Below are positions 36,743 through 45,587 of a DNA stretch of 64,000 nucleotides, piece by piece. The notes beneath the pieces are model-generated. The model saw only the letters and a program-made list of their open reading frames with translations, was not told the origin of the DNA and ran no database searches. This DNA comes from Actinomadura litoris. Lineage in GTDB: Bacteria > Actinomycetota > Actinomycetes > Streptosporangiales > Streptosporangiaceae. Position 1 is the first letter of the stretch; each line of letters starts with the position of its first letter. Location: assembly GCF_009733595.1 (NCBI RefSeq), contig NZ_WOFH01000009.1, positions 310,001 to 374,000 on the forward strand, in the 5' to 3' direction. A program made the translations under genes and the position numbers.

Positions 36743-36772
36743 GCGCGCCCCGGCGGGATCGCCGGGGCGCGC
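36743..36772 (-). terminator. Rho-independent terminator of the 548-residue propeller gene
   Basis: A perfect 13-bp stem (36743-36755 with 36760-36772, GCGCGCCCCGGCG arm) around a 4-base loop. On the minus strand it is followed immediately by TTTTCG, giving a U tract. It begins 20 bases after the stop at 36792. The hairpin could also end plus-strand transcripts from the APH-like gene. Confidence 0.85.
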
Positions 36773-36791
36773 CTCGCGTTCGTGCCGGAGG

Positions 36792-38438
36792 TCAGCCCAC
36801 CGACGGGGACGCGGCGCTGGTGAGCGTGTTGCCCAGCGGGTCCTTCACGCGGATCCGGTAGGTGTGCTTGCCCTTCGGCGCCTTGGCGTCGGTGAAGGTC
36901 AGGCTCGGCCGGTTCCAGAACGTGGAGTCCTTCTTCAGCGTGCCGACCGCCGTGGTGCCGCTGTCACGCAGGACCTCGTAGGTGAGGGCCTCGTTGTCCT
37001 GGTCCCAGGTGGACTTCCACGAGACCCGGATGCCCAGCGTGGTCTTGGCCGCGGTCGGCGCGGCCAGGTCGGCCTTCACCGGGCCGGTCTTGTTCGGCGC
37101 CTTGGCCTTGAGCGCGAACCGGACGAGCCCCTGCTGCGCCTTCCCGTTCACCTTCGGGAACTCGCCGCCCATCGCCACGTAGGTGGCGTTGCCGGTGACC
37201 GCCCAGGCGGCCTGGGACTGGCCGGTGAACGTCCCCGCCGTCAGGGTCGGGAACCAGTGCAGCAGGCTCGGGATCGGCTGGTTGCGGTAGTTGCTGTTCG
37301 CGCCGGGCGGGGCGTGGTCGGTGCCCGTCGCGGCCTTGGTCTCGGCGAGCGCCCGGTGCCAGGTCTGCGGCTTGGTCTCGGGGAACGCGCCCAGCGACTC
37401 GCAGGCGTGCGCGTGCGACACGCTGTAGACGGCCGACCCCTGCGCGTACATGCCGTAGGTGGCGCCGTAGCAGTTGTCGAGCCAGACCAGGTCGCCCGTG
37501 GCGGCCTTGGCGGCGAAGCGCCCGTCGAACCAGTGGCCGCCCTCGCCGTCCGCCGCGCCGTAGACGGTGTCGCCGTCCACGAACAGGTCGGTGACGTAGG
37601 AGAAGTGCTTGTTGTCCTGCTTGGTGGGGATCGGGCGGCTGCTCCACGCGGCGGACGCGCCGCTGGTGGTGTTGACCGCGCCGATGCCGACGTGGGCGGC
37701 GCCGTTGAGCTGCTGGAACCGGCCGCCGATCAGCACCCGCTCGTTGCCGGGCGCCATCGCGAGCGCGAACACCTCGTTGTCGTCGGCGGTCGGGCGCCAG
37801 GTGTTGTCGTTGTCGCCGTCGGAGGCGTTCACGGCGGCCAAGCGCGTCCGGGACTTGCCGTTGACGTTGAAGAAGTTGCCGCCGAAGTAGACCTTGGAGT
37901 TCGTCGCGGCGATGCCCCGGACGATGTTGGACACCTTCGGGTCGAACGCGTCGACGAGCTTGCCGGTCGCGGTGTCGAACGCGGCGAGGCGGCTGTGCGC
38001 CTTGCCGTCGACCGCGGTGAACTCGCCGCCGACGTAGACGCGCTTGCCGTCGGGCGAGGCGACGATGCGCAGGCCCTGGCCGTTCAGCGAGTGGGCGAAG
38101 GAGGTGACGAGGTTGCCGGTGGTGAGGTCGAAGGCGAGGATGTTGCCGCGCGCGACCTCCTTGGCGTTGCCGGGCGCGGTGCCCGGCGGGCGCGCCTTGC
38201 TGAAGTTGCCGGTCGCGTAGACGGTGTTGCCGACCGTGGTCATGCTCCACACGACGCCGTTGACCTGCCATGTGGGCAGCGGGTCGGCGCTCACGGTGGC
38301 GGGCGTCCCGGACGGGGGCGCGGTGTCGGCGCCGGCGGTCGCCGCCGGCATGATCGACGCGCCTGCGAGCGTGAGGGTGGCGGTGGCCGCGAGACCGGCG
38401 CGCACGCTCGTCCGGCGCCGTCGCGATTGAGCTCCCAC
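36792..38438 (-). CDS. Secreted beta-propeller protein with C-terminal fibronectin III-like domain
   Basis: A 548-residue exported protein. The signal peptide (twin-Arg-like SRRRRTSVRAGLAATATLTLAGA) ends near ATAGA, residues 33-37. Residues ~50-455 form repeated blades of the type VYVGGEFTAVDGKAHSRLAAFDTATG, VYFGGNFFNVNGKSRTRLAAVNASDG and VLIGGRFQQLNGAAHVGIGAVNTTSG, i.e. a delta-60/PQQ-like propeller with a GGxFxxVNG signature. Cysteine pairs (DNCYG, HACES) may bond. Residues ~460-546 form an FnIII-like domain (RVSWKSTWDQDNEALTYEVLRD). The function is unknown; binding of surface glycan or wall is plausible. It is the shorter paralogue of the next upstream gene. GTG start after AAGGGGAA. Confidence 0.82.
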   Translation of the reverse strand: MGAQSRRRRTSVRAGLAATATLTLAGASIMPAATAGADTAPPSGTPATVSADPLPTWQVNGVVWSMTTVGNTVYATGNFSKARPPGTAPGNAKEVARGNILAFDLTTGNLVTSFAHSLNGQGLRIVASPDGKRVYVGGEFTAVDGKAHSRLAAFDTATGKLVDAFDPKVSNIVRGIAATNSKVYFGGNFFNVNGKSRTRLAAVNASDGDNDNTWRPTADDNEVFALAMAPGNERVLIGGRFQQLNGAAHVGIGAVNTTSGASAAWSSRPIPTKQDNKHFSYVTDLFVDGDTVYGAADGEGGHWFDGRFAAKAATGDLVWLDNCYGATYGMYAQGSAVYSVSHAHACESLGAFPETKPQTWHRALAETKAATGTDHAPPGANSNYRNQPIPSLLHWFPTLTAGTFTGQSQAAWAVTGNATYVAMGGEFPKVNGKAQQGLVRFALKAKAPNKTGPVKADLAAPTAAKTTLGIRVSWKSTWDQDNEALTYEVLRDSGTTAVGTLKKDSTFWNRPSLTFTDAKAPKGKHTYRIRVKDPLGNTLTSAASPSVG

Positions 38439-38614
38439 GAGTCGGTTCCCCTTGCGCTGAAAACCCCTGTGGCCCCTACGGCCACGCTGGATCTGGAGAG
38501 CTTAGCGGTCGCCCCGTCCGCGGCATCGGACAACCGATGAAATCGTGACCGAATTCATGGAACGCAAGAGTTCCCCGCGCGCCACGCCCGATGTCATTGT
38601 CCAACGCCATAAAG

Positions 38615-38648
38615 AAAGTGCCCCGGGGCGTAAACCCCGGGGCACTTT
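38615..38648 (-). terminator. Rho-independent terminator of the large propeller-LamG-PKD gene
   Basis: A perfect 14-bp stem (38615-38628 with 38635-38648, AAAGTGCCCCGGGG arm) around a 6-base loop, 34 bases after the stop at 38682. The minus strand then reads TTCTTTATGG, a T-rich tail. It separates the two paralogous propeller genes, so each has its own transcript end. Confidence 0.85.
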
Positions 38649-38681
38649 CACGCGTCACCGTTTCCGATCACGCGGACCGGT

Positions 38682-41600
38682 TCAGCCGGTGGCGCGGACC
38701 GCCACCAGATCGTCCACCGACGCGACGACGGGCGCGTTGGTGGAGTTGCCCGCGAGATAGGCCCACACTCCGAGGGCGCCGGCGGTCTGCAACTCTGCGG
38801 TGGAGTCGGTGCCGGTGAGCTGCCAGTCGGGCTCGGCCGCGCCGTCCGCCCACACCTTGGCCTTCAGCGTCGTCGGCGAGGTGCCCGTCACCTGGAGCCT
38901 GACGTGCAGCGGCCTGCCCGCCTCGTAGGCCACGCCCGCGACGGTCTGCTCCGCGGCGACGTCGGTCTCGGCGTTCCCCGCGGCGGTACGGCTGAGCTTG
39001 AGCGACACCGCGCCGCTCGGCCGCAGCCGGACCCGCGCCCGGTAGTCGGCGCTCCCGACCCGGCGCCCGATGGGCGAGACGTAGACGCCGTTGCCGGTGC
39101 CCTCCTTGTCGAGCGCCACCGTGAACGTCAGGTCGGTGCCGGCCGAGGACACGCCGTTGAGGTAGCCGCCGCCGCTGTTGCCGGGGGCGCCGAGCGCGAT
39201 CTGCCCGGTGCCGCCCACCGACAGGACGCCGCCGGAGCCGTTGCGGGTCCAGGCGCCCCCGGAGTCGGCGTCGCCCCAGCCTCCGGTGACGGTGCGGCCG
39301 AACGCGTCGGCCGCCAGCGTCGCGGAGGTGACCGTGACCGGGTGCGAGACCTCGGCGGACGCGCCCTGGTCGTCGGTCGCCCTCAGCTTGACGGTGTAGG
39401 TGCCCGCCGTCGCGTAGGTGTGGGACGGCTTGGCGCCCTCACCGGTCTTTCCGTCCCCGAAGTCCCACGCGTAGCCCGCGACGGTCCCGTCGGTGTCGGC
39501 CGACCCCGAGCCGTCGAACGCGCAGGCGAGCTGGTCGCAGGACGAGGTGAACGCGGCCGTCGGCGGCTTGTTCGGCTGGATGCCGCCGGTGCCGAGGCCG
39601 TGGTGCCGGGTGATCTCGGCGGCGGTCAGCGCGCGGGGGTAGACGGCGACCTCGTCCAGCGTCCCGTTCAGGAAGTCGCTGGACGGCTTGGCCGGCCATC
39701 CGGTGGTGTTGTCGCCGCCGACGCGCCAGTAGCCCGCGTACGCCTCGGCGGTCTTCACCGAGGCGTCGGCGGCCTTCTGCTGGCCGTCCACGTACAGCTT
39801 GAGCCCGGCGTCGGCGTCGAGCGTGCCGGCGACGTGGTGCCACTTGCCGTCGTTCAGCCCGGCGGCGCTCTGGATCGTCTTGGCCGATCCGGGGTAGACG
39901 CCGAGGACGGCCCGCCCGTCGTTGGTCATGTACAGGTGGCGGTCGTACCGGGTGCTGAGCCCGGACGCGGCGCTCCCGTACCCGACGATCTTCCCGCCGG
40001 TCTTGGACGTGGTCTTCACCCACGCCTCGACGCTGAAGTTCTGCGGGGCGGCGGCCGCGCCGCTGGCGGCCGTCCCGGTGGAGGTGCCGCCGAACTTCAC
40101 CGCGCGGTCGGGGTCACCGGAGATCGCGCCGGTCTGGGACCGGGTCACGCCGGAGCCGAACGTGAGGTCGTTCCCGCCCACGTAGTCGTAGCCGGGGCCG
40201 CTGCTCTCGCCGAGGCGCCAGTACGCGCTCGGGCCGGCGCCGCCGATCTCGCCGGAGTAGGGGCCGGGCGTGCCGGCGGCCGTCGCCGGGGCGGACGCGG
40301 CGCTGGTCACGCGGTTGCCCGTCGAGTCCACCGCGCGGATCTTGTAGGTGTGGGCCCCGGCGGGCGCGGTCCGGTCGACGAACGCGGCGGACGGCTGGTT
40401 CCAGAACGTGGACGCCTTCTCGACCGAGCCGACGGGCGTGGTGCCGTCGTCGCGGAGCACCTCGTACTTGAGGGACGCGTTGTCCATGTCCCAGGTGGTC
40501 TTCCAGCCCAGGCGGACGCTGCCGTCGGGGAGGGCCTTGGCCGTGGGGGTGCCCATCTCCCCGTTCAGCGGTCCGGTCTTGTTCGGGGCCTTGGCCTTGA
40601 GCGCGAACCGGACGAGCCCCTGCTGCGCCTTCCCGTTCACCCTGGGGAACTCGCCGCCCATCGCGACGAAGTCGTCATTGCCCGTCACGGCCCAGGCGGC
40701 CTGGGACTGGCCGGTGAACGTCCCCGGCGTCAGGGTCGGGAACCAGTGCAGCAGGCTCGGGATCGGCTGCCCGCTGTAGTTGCTGTTGGCGCCCGGCGGC
40801 GCCTTGTCGGTGCCGGTCGGGAACGTCGTCTCGGCGAGCGCCCGCTGCCAGCTCTGCGGCCTGGTCTCGGGGAACGCGCCCAGCGAGGCGCAGTCGTGGG
40901 CGTGCGAGACGCTGTAGACCGACTGGCCCTGGACGAACATGCCGTAGGTGGCGCCGTAGCAGTTGTCGAGCCAGACCAGGTCGCCCGTGGCGGCCTTGGC
41001 GGCGAAGCGGCCGTCGAACCAGTGGCCGCCCTCGCCGTCCGCCGCGCCGTAGACGGTGTCGCCCGCGACGTACAGGTCGGTGACGTAGGAGAAGTGGGTG
41101 CTGTCCTGCTTGGTGGGGATCGGGCGGCTGCTCCAGGCCACCGACGCCCCGTCGGTGGTGTTCACCGCGCCGATGCCGACGTGCGCCGCACCGTTGATCT
41201 TCTGGAACCGGCCGCCGATGACGACCCGGTCCCCGCTCGGCGCCATGGCCAGCGCGAACACCTCGTTGTCGTCGGCCGTCGGGCGCCAGGTGTCGTCGTT
41301 GGCCCCATTAGAGGCGTTCACGGCGGCCAGGCGCGTCCGGGACTTGCCGTTGACGTTGAAGAAGTTGCCGCCGAAGTAGACCTTGGAGTTCGTCGCGGCG
41401 ATGCCCCGCACGATCGAGGACACCTGCGGCGCGAAGCCCTCGTCGAGCGCGCCGGTGGCGGTGTCGAACGCGGCGAGGCGGGCCCGCGGCTTGCCGTCCA
41501 CCTGGGTGAACTCGCCGCCGACGTAGACGCGCCTGCCGTCGGGCGAGGCCGCGACCCGCAGGCCCTGGCCGTTCAGCGCGTGGGCGAAGGAGGTGATCAG

Positions 41601-41939
41601 GTCGCCGGTCGCGAGGTCGAACGCCAGGATGTTCGAGCGTGCCACCTCCCGCGTGTCGCCCTCGGCGGTGCCCGGCGGGCGCGCCTTGCTGAAGTCGCCG
41701 GTCGCGTAGACCGTGCCACCGACCGTGACCATGCTCCACACCACACCGTTGACCTGCCAGGTCGGCAGCGGGTCGGCGCTGACCGTCGGCGGCGTCCCCG
41801 AGGGCGGGTCGATGTCGGCGGCGGCCCCGGGGGCCGGCACGGCGGACAGCCCCAGCAGCGCCGCCGAAAGGGCGGTCGCGGCGGCCGTCGCCGTTCTCCG
41901 TACGCGCGGCACACGCCAATGCGAAGGTAGAGGTCTCAT
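38682..41939 (-). CDS. Large secreted protein: beta-propeller, FnIII, LamG and PKD domains
   Basis: A 1085-residue exported protein. A signal peptide (RVRRTATAAATALSAALLGLSAV, site near AAA) precedes a propeller (residues ~45-460) that is nearly the same as the neighbouring 548-residue protein. Then come an FnIII-like domain (~466-553), a LamG/concanavalin A-like domain (~570-785: AYWRLGESSG, FSVEAWVKTT, GKWHHVAGTLDADAGLKLYVDG), a PKD domain (~793-870: AFDGSGSADTDGTVAGYAWDFGDG) and a ~200-residue C-terminal beta-rich domain (DAFGRTVTGGWGDADSGGAW). These are carbohydrate- and surface-binding modules. I see no catalytic domain or sorting motif. ATG 41939 is chosen with AGGG 9 bases upstream. 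Confidence 0.85.
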   Translation of the reverse strand: MRPLPSHWRVPRVRRTATAAATALSAALLGLSAVPAPGAAADIDPPSGTPPTVSADPLPTWQVNGVVWSMVTVGGTVYATGDFSKARPPGTAEGDTREVARSNILAFDLATGDLITSFAHALNGQGLRVAASPDGRRVYVGGEFTQVDGKPRARLAAFDTATGALDEGFAPQVSSIVRGIAATNSKVYFGGNFFNVNGKSRTRLAAVNASNGANDDTWRPTADDNEVFALAMAPSGDRVVIGGRFQKINGAAHVGIGAVNTTDGASVAWSSRPIPTKQDSTHFSYVTDLYVAGDTVYGAADGEGGHWFDGRFAAKAATGDLVWLDNCYGATYGMFVQGQSVYSVSHAHDCASLGAFPETRPQSWQRALAETTFPTGTDKAPPGANSNYSGQPIPSLLHWFPTLTPGTFTGQSQAAWAVTGNDDFVAMGGEFPRVNGKAQQGLVRFALKAKAPNKTGPLNGEMGTPTAKALPDGSVRLGWKTTWDMDNASLKYEVLRDDGTTPVGSVEKASTFWNQPSAAFVDRTAPAGAHTYKIRAVDSTGNRVTSAASAPATAAGTPGPYSGEIGGAGPSAYWRLGESSGPGYDYVGGNDLTFGSGVTRSQTGAISGDPDRAVKFGGTSTGTAASGAAAAPQNFSVEAWVKTTSKTGGKIVGYGSAASGLSTRYDRHLYMTNDGRAVLGVYPGSAKTIQSAAGLNDGKWHHVAGTLDADAGLKLYVDGQQKAADASVKTAEAYAGYWRVGGDNTTGWPAKPSSDFLNGTLDEVAVYPRALTAAEITRHHGLGTGGIQPNKPPTAAFTSSCDQLACAFDGSGSADTDGTVAGYAWDFGDGKTGEGAKPSHTYATAGTYTVKLRATDDQGASAEVSHPVTVTSATLAADAFGRTVTGGWGDADSGGAWTRNGSGGVLSVGGTGQIALGAPGNSGGGYLNGVSSAGTDLTFTVALDKEGTGNGVYVSPIGRRVGSADYRARVRLRPSGAVSLKLSRTAAGNAETDVAAEQTVAGVAYEAGRPLHVRLQVTGTSPTTLKAKVWADGAAEPDWQLTGTDSTAELQTAGALGVWAYLAGNSTNAPVVASVDDLVAVRATG

Positions 41940-42116
41940 CGGGTGCATCCCTGCCAATCCACACCAATCCGCTCCCATGACCCCCACGGTCACGCGAGTA
42001 AAGGCAGAGTAACCGAGTCACCATGTCTAGACTGGTCAGCCCCCGGTCGGCCGCATCCGCGACCGGCCCCGCGCGCTTGAATCTTCCAGCCGGACCATTC
42101 TTACGAGGAGAACCGC

Positions 42117-42719
42117 ATGTCCGATCGCGGACCACGTCCGCCCCGGCGGCGTCAGGGGCGCCGCCTCACCGCGGCGGCGGGCGTGGCGCTGGCCGCCGCG
42201 CTGGCGCTGACCGGATGCGGCGGGGGCGGGGACAAGAAGTCGGGGAAGGCCAAGCCCCCGCCGCCGCCCAGCACCCAGCCGGAGGCGGAGGTCAACGCCG
42301 CGCCCGGGTCGCTGGACCTGAAGTCCTCGGCGGGCCTGCGCAAGCCGGTCACCTACGACGACAAGATCACCGTCAAGGTCGGCGGGATCCGCTACGTCAG
42401 GAACAAGGTGAGCGGCCCCGGCCAGATCGCCGGACGGGTCCTCACGATCTTCACGCTGAGCTTCTCCAACGGCTCGGCCAAGCCGCTCGACCTCAACCAG
42501 GTGCGCGTCGTGGCCAGATACGGCCCGGCCAAGACCGAGGCGCGGCCGACGTCCTACGCCAACATCAACGACTTCTACGGCTCGGTGCCGCCCGGCAAGG
42601 ACAAGCGGGCCTCCTACGCCTTCGACATCCCGACCTCGGGGTACAAGTCGGTCTCGCTCGGGGTCAAGTTCGACGCCCGGCACAAGGCGGCGCTGTTCGT
42701 GGGGACGCTGCACCCCTGA
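42117..42719 (+). CDS. Lipoprotein with DUF4352-like immunoglobulin fold
   Basis: A 200-residue lipoprotein. The Arg-rich n-region and hydrophobic core end in ALTGC (Cys about residue 34), followed by a Gly/Lys/Pro linker (KAKPPPPPSTQPEAE). The body has a beta-sandwich pattern (DKITVKVGGIRYV, LTIFTLSFSNGSAKPLDLNQVRVVARYG, SVPPGKDKRASYAFDIP) like DUF4352/TRAPP-type domains that sense or bind at the cell surface. The family assignment is tentative. Its plus-strand gene precedes the beta-helix gene by 103 bases and the two may be cotranscribed. Confidence 0.72.
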   Translation: MSDRGPRPPRRRQGRRLTAAAGVALAAALALTGCGGGGDKKSGKAKPPPPPSTQPEAEVNAAPGSLDLKSSAGLRKPVTYDDKITVKVGGIRYVRNKVSGPGQIAGRVLTIFTLSFSNGSAKPLDLNQVRVVARYGPAKTEARPTSYANINDFYGSVPPGKDKRASYAFDIPTSGYKSVSLGVKFDARHKAALFVGTLHP

Positions 42720-42822
42720 CGGGACGCCCGGCGAGGGCGCGCGGCGCGGTGCGGGAGTGGCCGCACGGGCCCGTGGTCGGTACTTTCGTAGGTCAGGACT
42801 TATCCGGGGGTGAGGTCGCGCC

Positions 42823-44610
42823 ATGCCGAACATTCCGCACCGGGCGACGCTCGCCGGGGTGCTCGCGCTGCCGCTGATCGTGGGCGCCGGGTTCCTCGGC
42901 TGGCGGGCTCCCCAGTCGAACGACCGCGGGCACGGGGTCGCCCCCCCGACCGCGCCGGCCGGGTCGCTGCCGGTCGGCGGCACGTCCTACAAGGTCCCGA
43001 AGGGGGCGCTGTTCGTCTCGCCGTCCGGCGACGACGGCGCGCAGGGCACCCGCGAGCACCCGCTGCGCAGCCTCGGCAGGGCCGTCGCCAGGGCGGGCTC
43101 CGGCGGCACGGTCGTGCTGCGCGGCGGCGTCTACCACGAGAGCGTCGACGTGCCGAGGGGCAAGCGGCTGACGATCCAGTCCTTCCCCCGCGAGGCCGTC
43201 TGGTTCGACGGGAGCTCGCTCGTGACCGGCTGGCGGGCCGACGGCTCCGCCTGGGCGCGCGACGGCTGGACGACGCGGTTCGACTCCAGCCCCACCTACA
43301 CCAAGGGCGCGCGGCCGAGCGACAAGGCCGACTTCCGGTTCGTCTCGCCCGAGCACCCGATGGCCGCCCACCCCGACCAGCTCTGGGTGGACGGCGTCCG
43401 GCAGGAGCAGGTCGCCTCGCGCGGCCAGGTCAAGCCCGGCACGTTCTTCGTGGACGAGGGCGCCTCCCGCCTCTACATGGGCTCCGACCCGCGCGGGCGC
43501 AACGTCCGCGCCAGCACGCTCGGCATCGCCGTCACGATCGACGGCGAGGGCAGCACGCTGCGCGGCATCGGCTTCCGCCGCTACGGCACCGCGCTGCCCG
43601 ACATCGGCATGGTCCGGGTCACCGCGCCGAGGATCACGGTCGAGAACGTGACGACCACCGAGTCCGCCACGACCGGCCTCACCGTGGTCGCCGCGCACGC
43701 CCGCGTCCGGCGGCTGACCAGCTCGCGCAACGGGCTCCTCGGGGTCCACGCCAACACCGCCGACGACCTGCGCCTGGAGTCGGTGCTGCTGGACCACAAC
43801 AACCGCGAGCGGTTCAAGTACTCGCCGGTCTCGGGCGGCTTCAAGATCACCCGGTCCCGGACGGTCGCGGTGGTCGGCAGCACGATCACCGACAACCTCG
43901 GCAAGGGCCTGTGGATCGACGAGTCCGTCCGCGACATCACGATCACCGGCGACCGGATCCTGCGCAACGCCCACCACGGCGTCTCGCTGGAGCTGAGCGC
44001 GCGGGCGCTGGTCGCGGGCAACGTGATCAGCGGGAACGCCGGCGACGGCCTGAAGGTCAACAACACCTCCGACGTCCGGATCTGGAACAACTCCATGTCC
44101 GGCAACGGCCGCACGCTCGGCCTCGACCAGGACCCGCGCCGCCCGGACGACCCGTCCGTGCCCGGCCGCGACCCCCGGCAGAAGACCCCGGACCCGGCGA
44201 TGACCTGGCGGGTCGAGAAGATCAGCATCAGCAACAACACGTTCGCGGACGCCCGTCCGGGCACCCCGTGCCTGCTGTGCGTGGCCGACCACACCGGCAA
44301 GCGCGACGCCGGGCGGATGGGCATCACCGTCAACGGCAACCTCTACGTCCGGCGGAGCGCCTCGAACCCCCGCACGCTGATCATGTGGTCGAACCGGCCC
44401 TTCGGCGCCCTTGACCGGTTCCGGTCGGCGACCGGCCAGGAGGCGAGGGGCGCCGCCCACGACGGCGGGACCGGCGCGAGCCCGGAGGGGGCCCTCGACC
44501 CGGCCATCGCCGCCCGCGCCAACACGGCCACGGCCCTGCCCCTGCCCGCCGACATCGCCAAGCTCCTCGGCCGCCCGGCGGGCACCCGCCACGTGGGCGC
44601 GTTCTTCTAG
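42823..44610 (+). CDS. Secreted right-handed parallel beta-helix protein
   Basis: A 595-residue protein with an N-terminal signal or anchor (TLAGVLALPLIVGAGFLGW). ALFVSPSGDDGAQGTREHPLRSLGRAVARAGSGGTVVLRGGVYHESV follows, the DUF1565-type opening of pectate-lyase-like beta-helices. Successive helix coils run to about residue 470: NGLLGVHANTADDLRLESVLLDHN, GSTITDNLGKGLWIDESVRDITITGDRILRNAHHGVSLE, AGNVISGNAGDGLKVNN. Such proteins act on polysaccharides as lyases, epimerases or hydrolases. I cannot point to catalytic residues, so binding only is also possible. Its place beside polymerase and sulfotransferase genes suggests that the locus polysaccharide is its substrate. Confidence 0.83.
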   Translation: MPNIPHRATLAGVLALPLIVGAGFLGWRAPQSNDRGHGVAPPTAPAGSLPVGGTSYKVPKGALFVSPSGDDGAQGTREHPLRSLGRAVARAGSGGTVVLRGGVYHESVDVPRGKRLTIQSFPREAVWFDGSSLVTGWRADGSAWARDGWTTRFDSSPTYTKGARPSDKADFRFVSPEHPMAAHPDQLWVDGVRQEQVASRGQVKPGTFFVDEGASRLYMGSDPRGRNVRASTLGIAVTIDGEGSTLRGIGFRRYGTALPDIGMVRVTAPRITVENVTTTESATTGLTVVAAHARVRRLTSSRNGLLGVHANTADDLRLESVLLDHNNRERFKYSPVSGGFKITRSRTVAVVGSTITDNLGKGLWIDESVRDITITGDRILRNAHHGVSLELSARALVAGNVISGNAGDGLKVNNTSDVRIWNNSMSGNGRTLGLDQDPRRPDDPSVPGRDPRQKTPDPAMTWRVEKISISNNTFADARPGTPCLLCVADHTGKRDAGRMGITVNGNLYVRRSASNPRTLIMWSNRPFGALDRFRSATGQEARGAAHDGGTGASPEGALDPAIAARANTATALPLPADIAKLLGRPAGTRHVGAFF

Positions 44611-44636
44611 GCGCCCGGCCGCTCAGGGGCGGGAGT

Positions 44637-45521
44637 TCACGGGCGGGTCCAGGGGAAGGTTCGGCCGAGCAGTTCCTCCAGGTCGGCGTTGAAGGGCGCG
44701 TAGTGCTCGGCGAGCTGCTGCCGGGTGTGGGGGCTCAGCTCCTGGCTGGGCGCGGCGTTCCACACCTTGACCGCCGACGGCGGCAGCGGCGCCGGGTCGA
44801 GGCCGAGGAAGCGCGCGACCCCGTCGACGGCCGTCTGGGGGTCGGCGTAGAACTCCTCCGCCGCGACGACGTGGACCCGCTCCGCCGGGAAGTGCTCCAT
44901 CCAGCGCCGCAGGTGCGGGGCGTACTCGCCCTGCGCGCGGTAGGACTGCTGCTCGTGGGCGTAGCTGAGGTAGCCGGGCTCGGAGACGATCCGCGCCTCC
45001 TCGCCCTTCAGCCGGTCGTTCTCGGCGGCGAGGGCCTCCTCGAAGGAGGGGAGGTCCTCGGCGTTCTGCCGGCGCCGCTCCCGGTAGTGCGAGAACGCCC
45101 GCTCGATCGGGTCGCGCAGGACGAGCAGGATCCGCGCCTCCGGGACGTCGCGCCCCGCGCGCTCGGCGGCGAGCGGGTGGAACAGGTAGTAGGGCGACCC
45201 CTCCCCCACGACCTTGCCCGAGCGGCGCGCCGACGCGGGGAAGTGCGACCGGTACCAGGCGCTGCCCTTGTCGTAGTGGGAGTCGAAGTAGTGGACGCCC
45301 TTGGTGTGGTTGTTCTTGGGCAGCAGCCGCGCGTTCGGGAACAGGGGCATCACCCGGGGATGCTCCAGTAGCGTGTAGTACATCGACGTCGATCCGCCGC
45401 GCTTCGCGCCGATCAGCAGGAAGTCGGGGCCGGGGCGCAGGGCGGCGGTGCCCATGCCGTACCCGCGGATCACACTTCGGCCCGCGGACACGACCGGGCC
45501 CGGCAACGTCGCTCGATTCAC
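44637..45521 (-). CDS. Carbohydrate sulfotransferase (heparan-sulfate-type fold)
   Basis: A 294-residue PAPS-dependent sulfotransferase. The 5'-phosphosulfate loop is LIGAKRGGSTSMYYTLLEHP (about residues 36-55). The 3'-phosphate-binding motif is ILLVLRDPIERAFSHYRERRR near residue 130. GEGSPYYLFHP and HVVAAEEFYADPQTAVDGVARFLGL match the N-deacetylase/N-sulfotransferase and heparan sulfotransferase group, and the C-terminal half keeps the family's substrate-side features. It would add sulfate to a sugar hydroxyl or amine, probably in the cytoplasm because there is no signal peptide. It is convergent with the beta-helix gene and divergent from the Wzy-like gene, in the middle of the polysaccharide region. 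Confidence 0.9.
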   Translation of the reverse strand: MNRATLPGPVVSAGRSVIRGYGMGTAALRPGPDFLLIGAKRGGSTSMYYTLLEHPRVMPLFPNARLLPKNNHTKGVHYFDSHYDKGSAWYRSHFPASARRSGKVVGEGSPYYLFHPLAAERAGRDVPEARILLVLRDPIERAFSHYRERRRQNAEDLPSFEEALAAENDRLKGEEARIVSEPGYLSYAHEQQSYRAQGEYAPHLRRWMEHFPAERVHVVAAEEFYADPQTAVDGVARFLGLDPAPLPPSAVKVWNAAPSQELSPHTRQQLAEHYAPFNADLEELLGRTFPWTRP

Positions 45522-45587
45522 AGCGGACAGGTTACCGGCCCGCCGCCCGTATTCTTGGTCGCGTCTTTAGAGCCTGCGAGGACGATC

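Noticed and set aside
38904..41930. 1008-residue plus-strand open frame opposite the propeller-LamG-PKD gene
   Set aside because: It is a mirror of a gene with signal peptide and recognisable domains, and has no signal, domain or ribosome site of its own.
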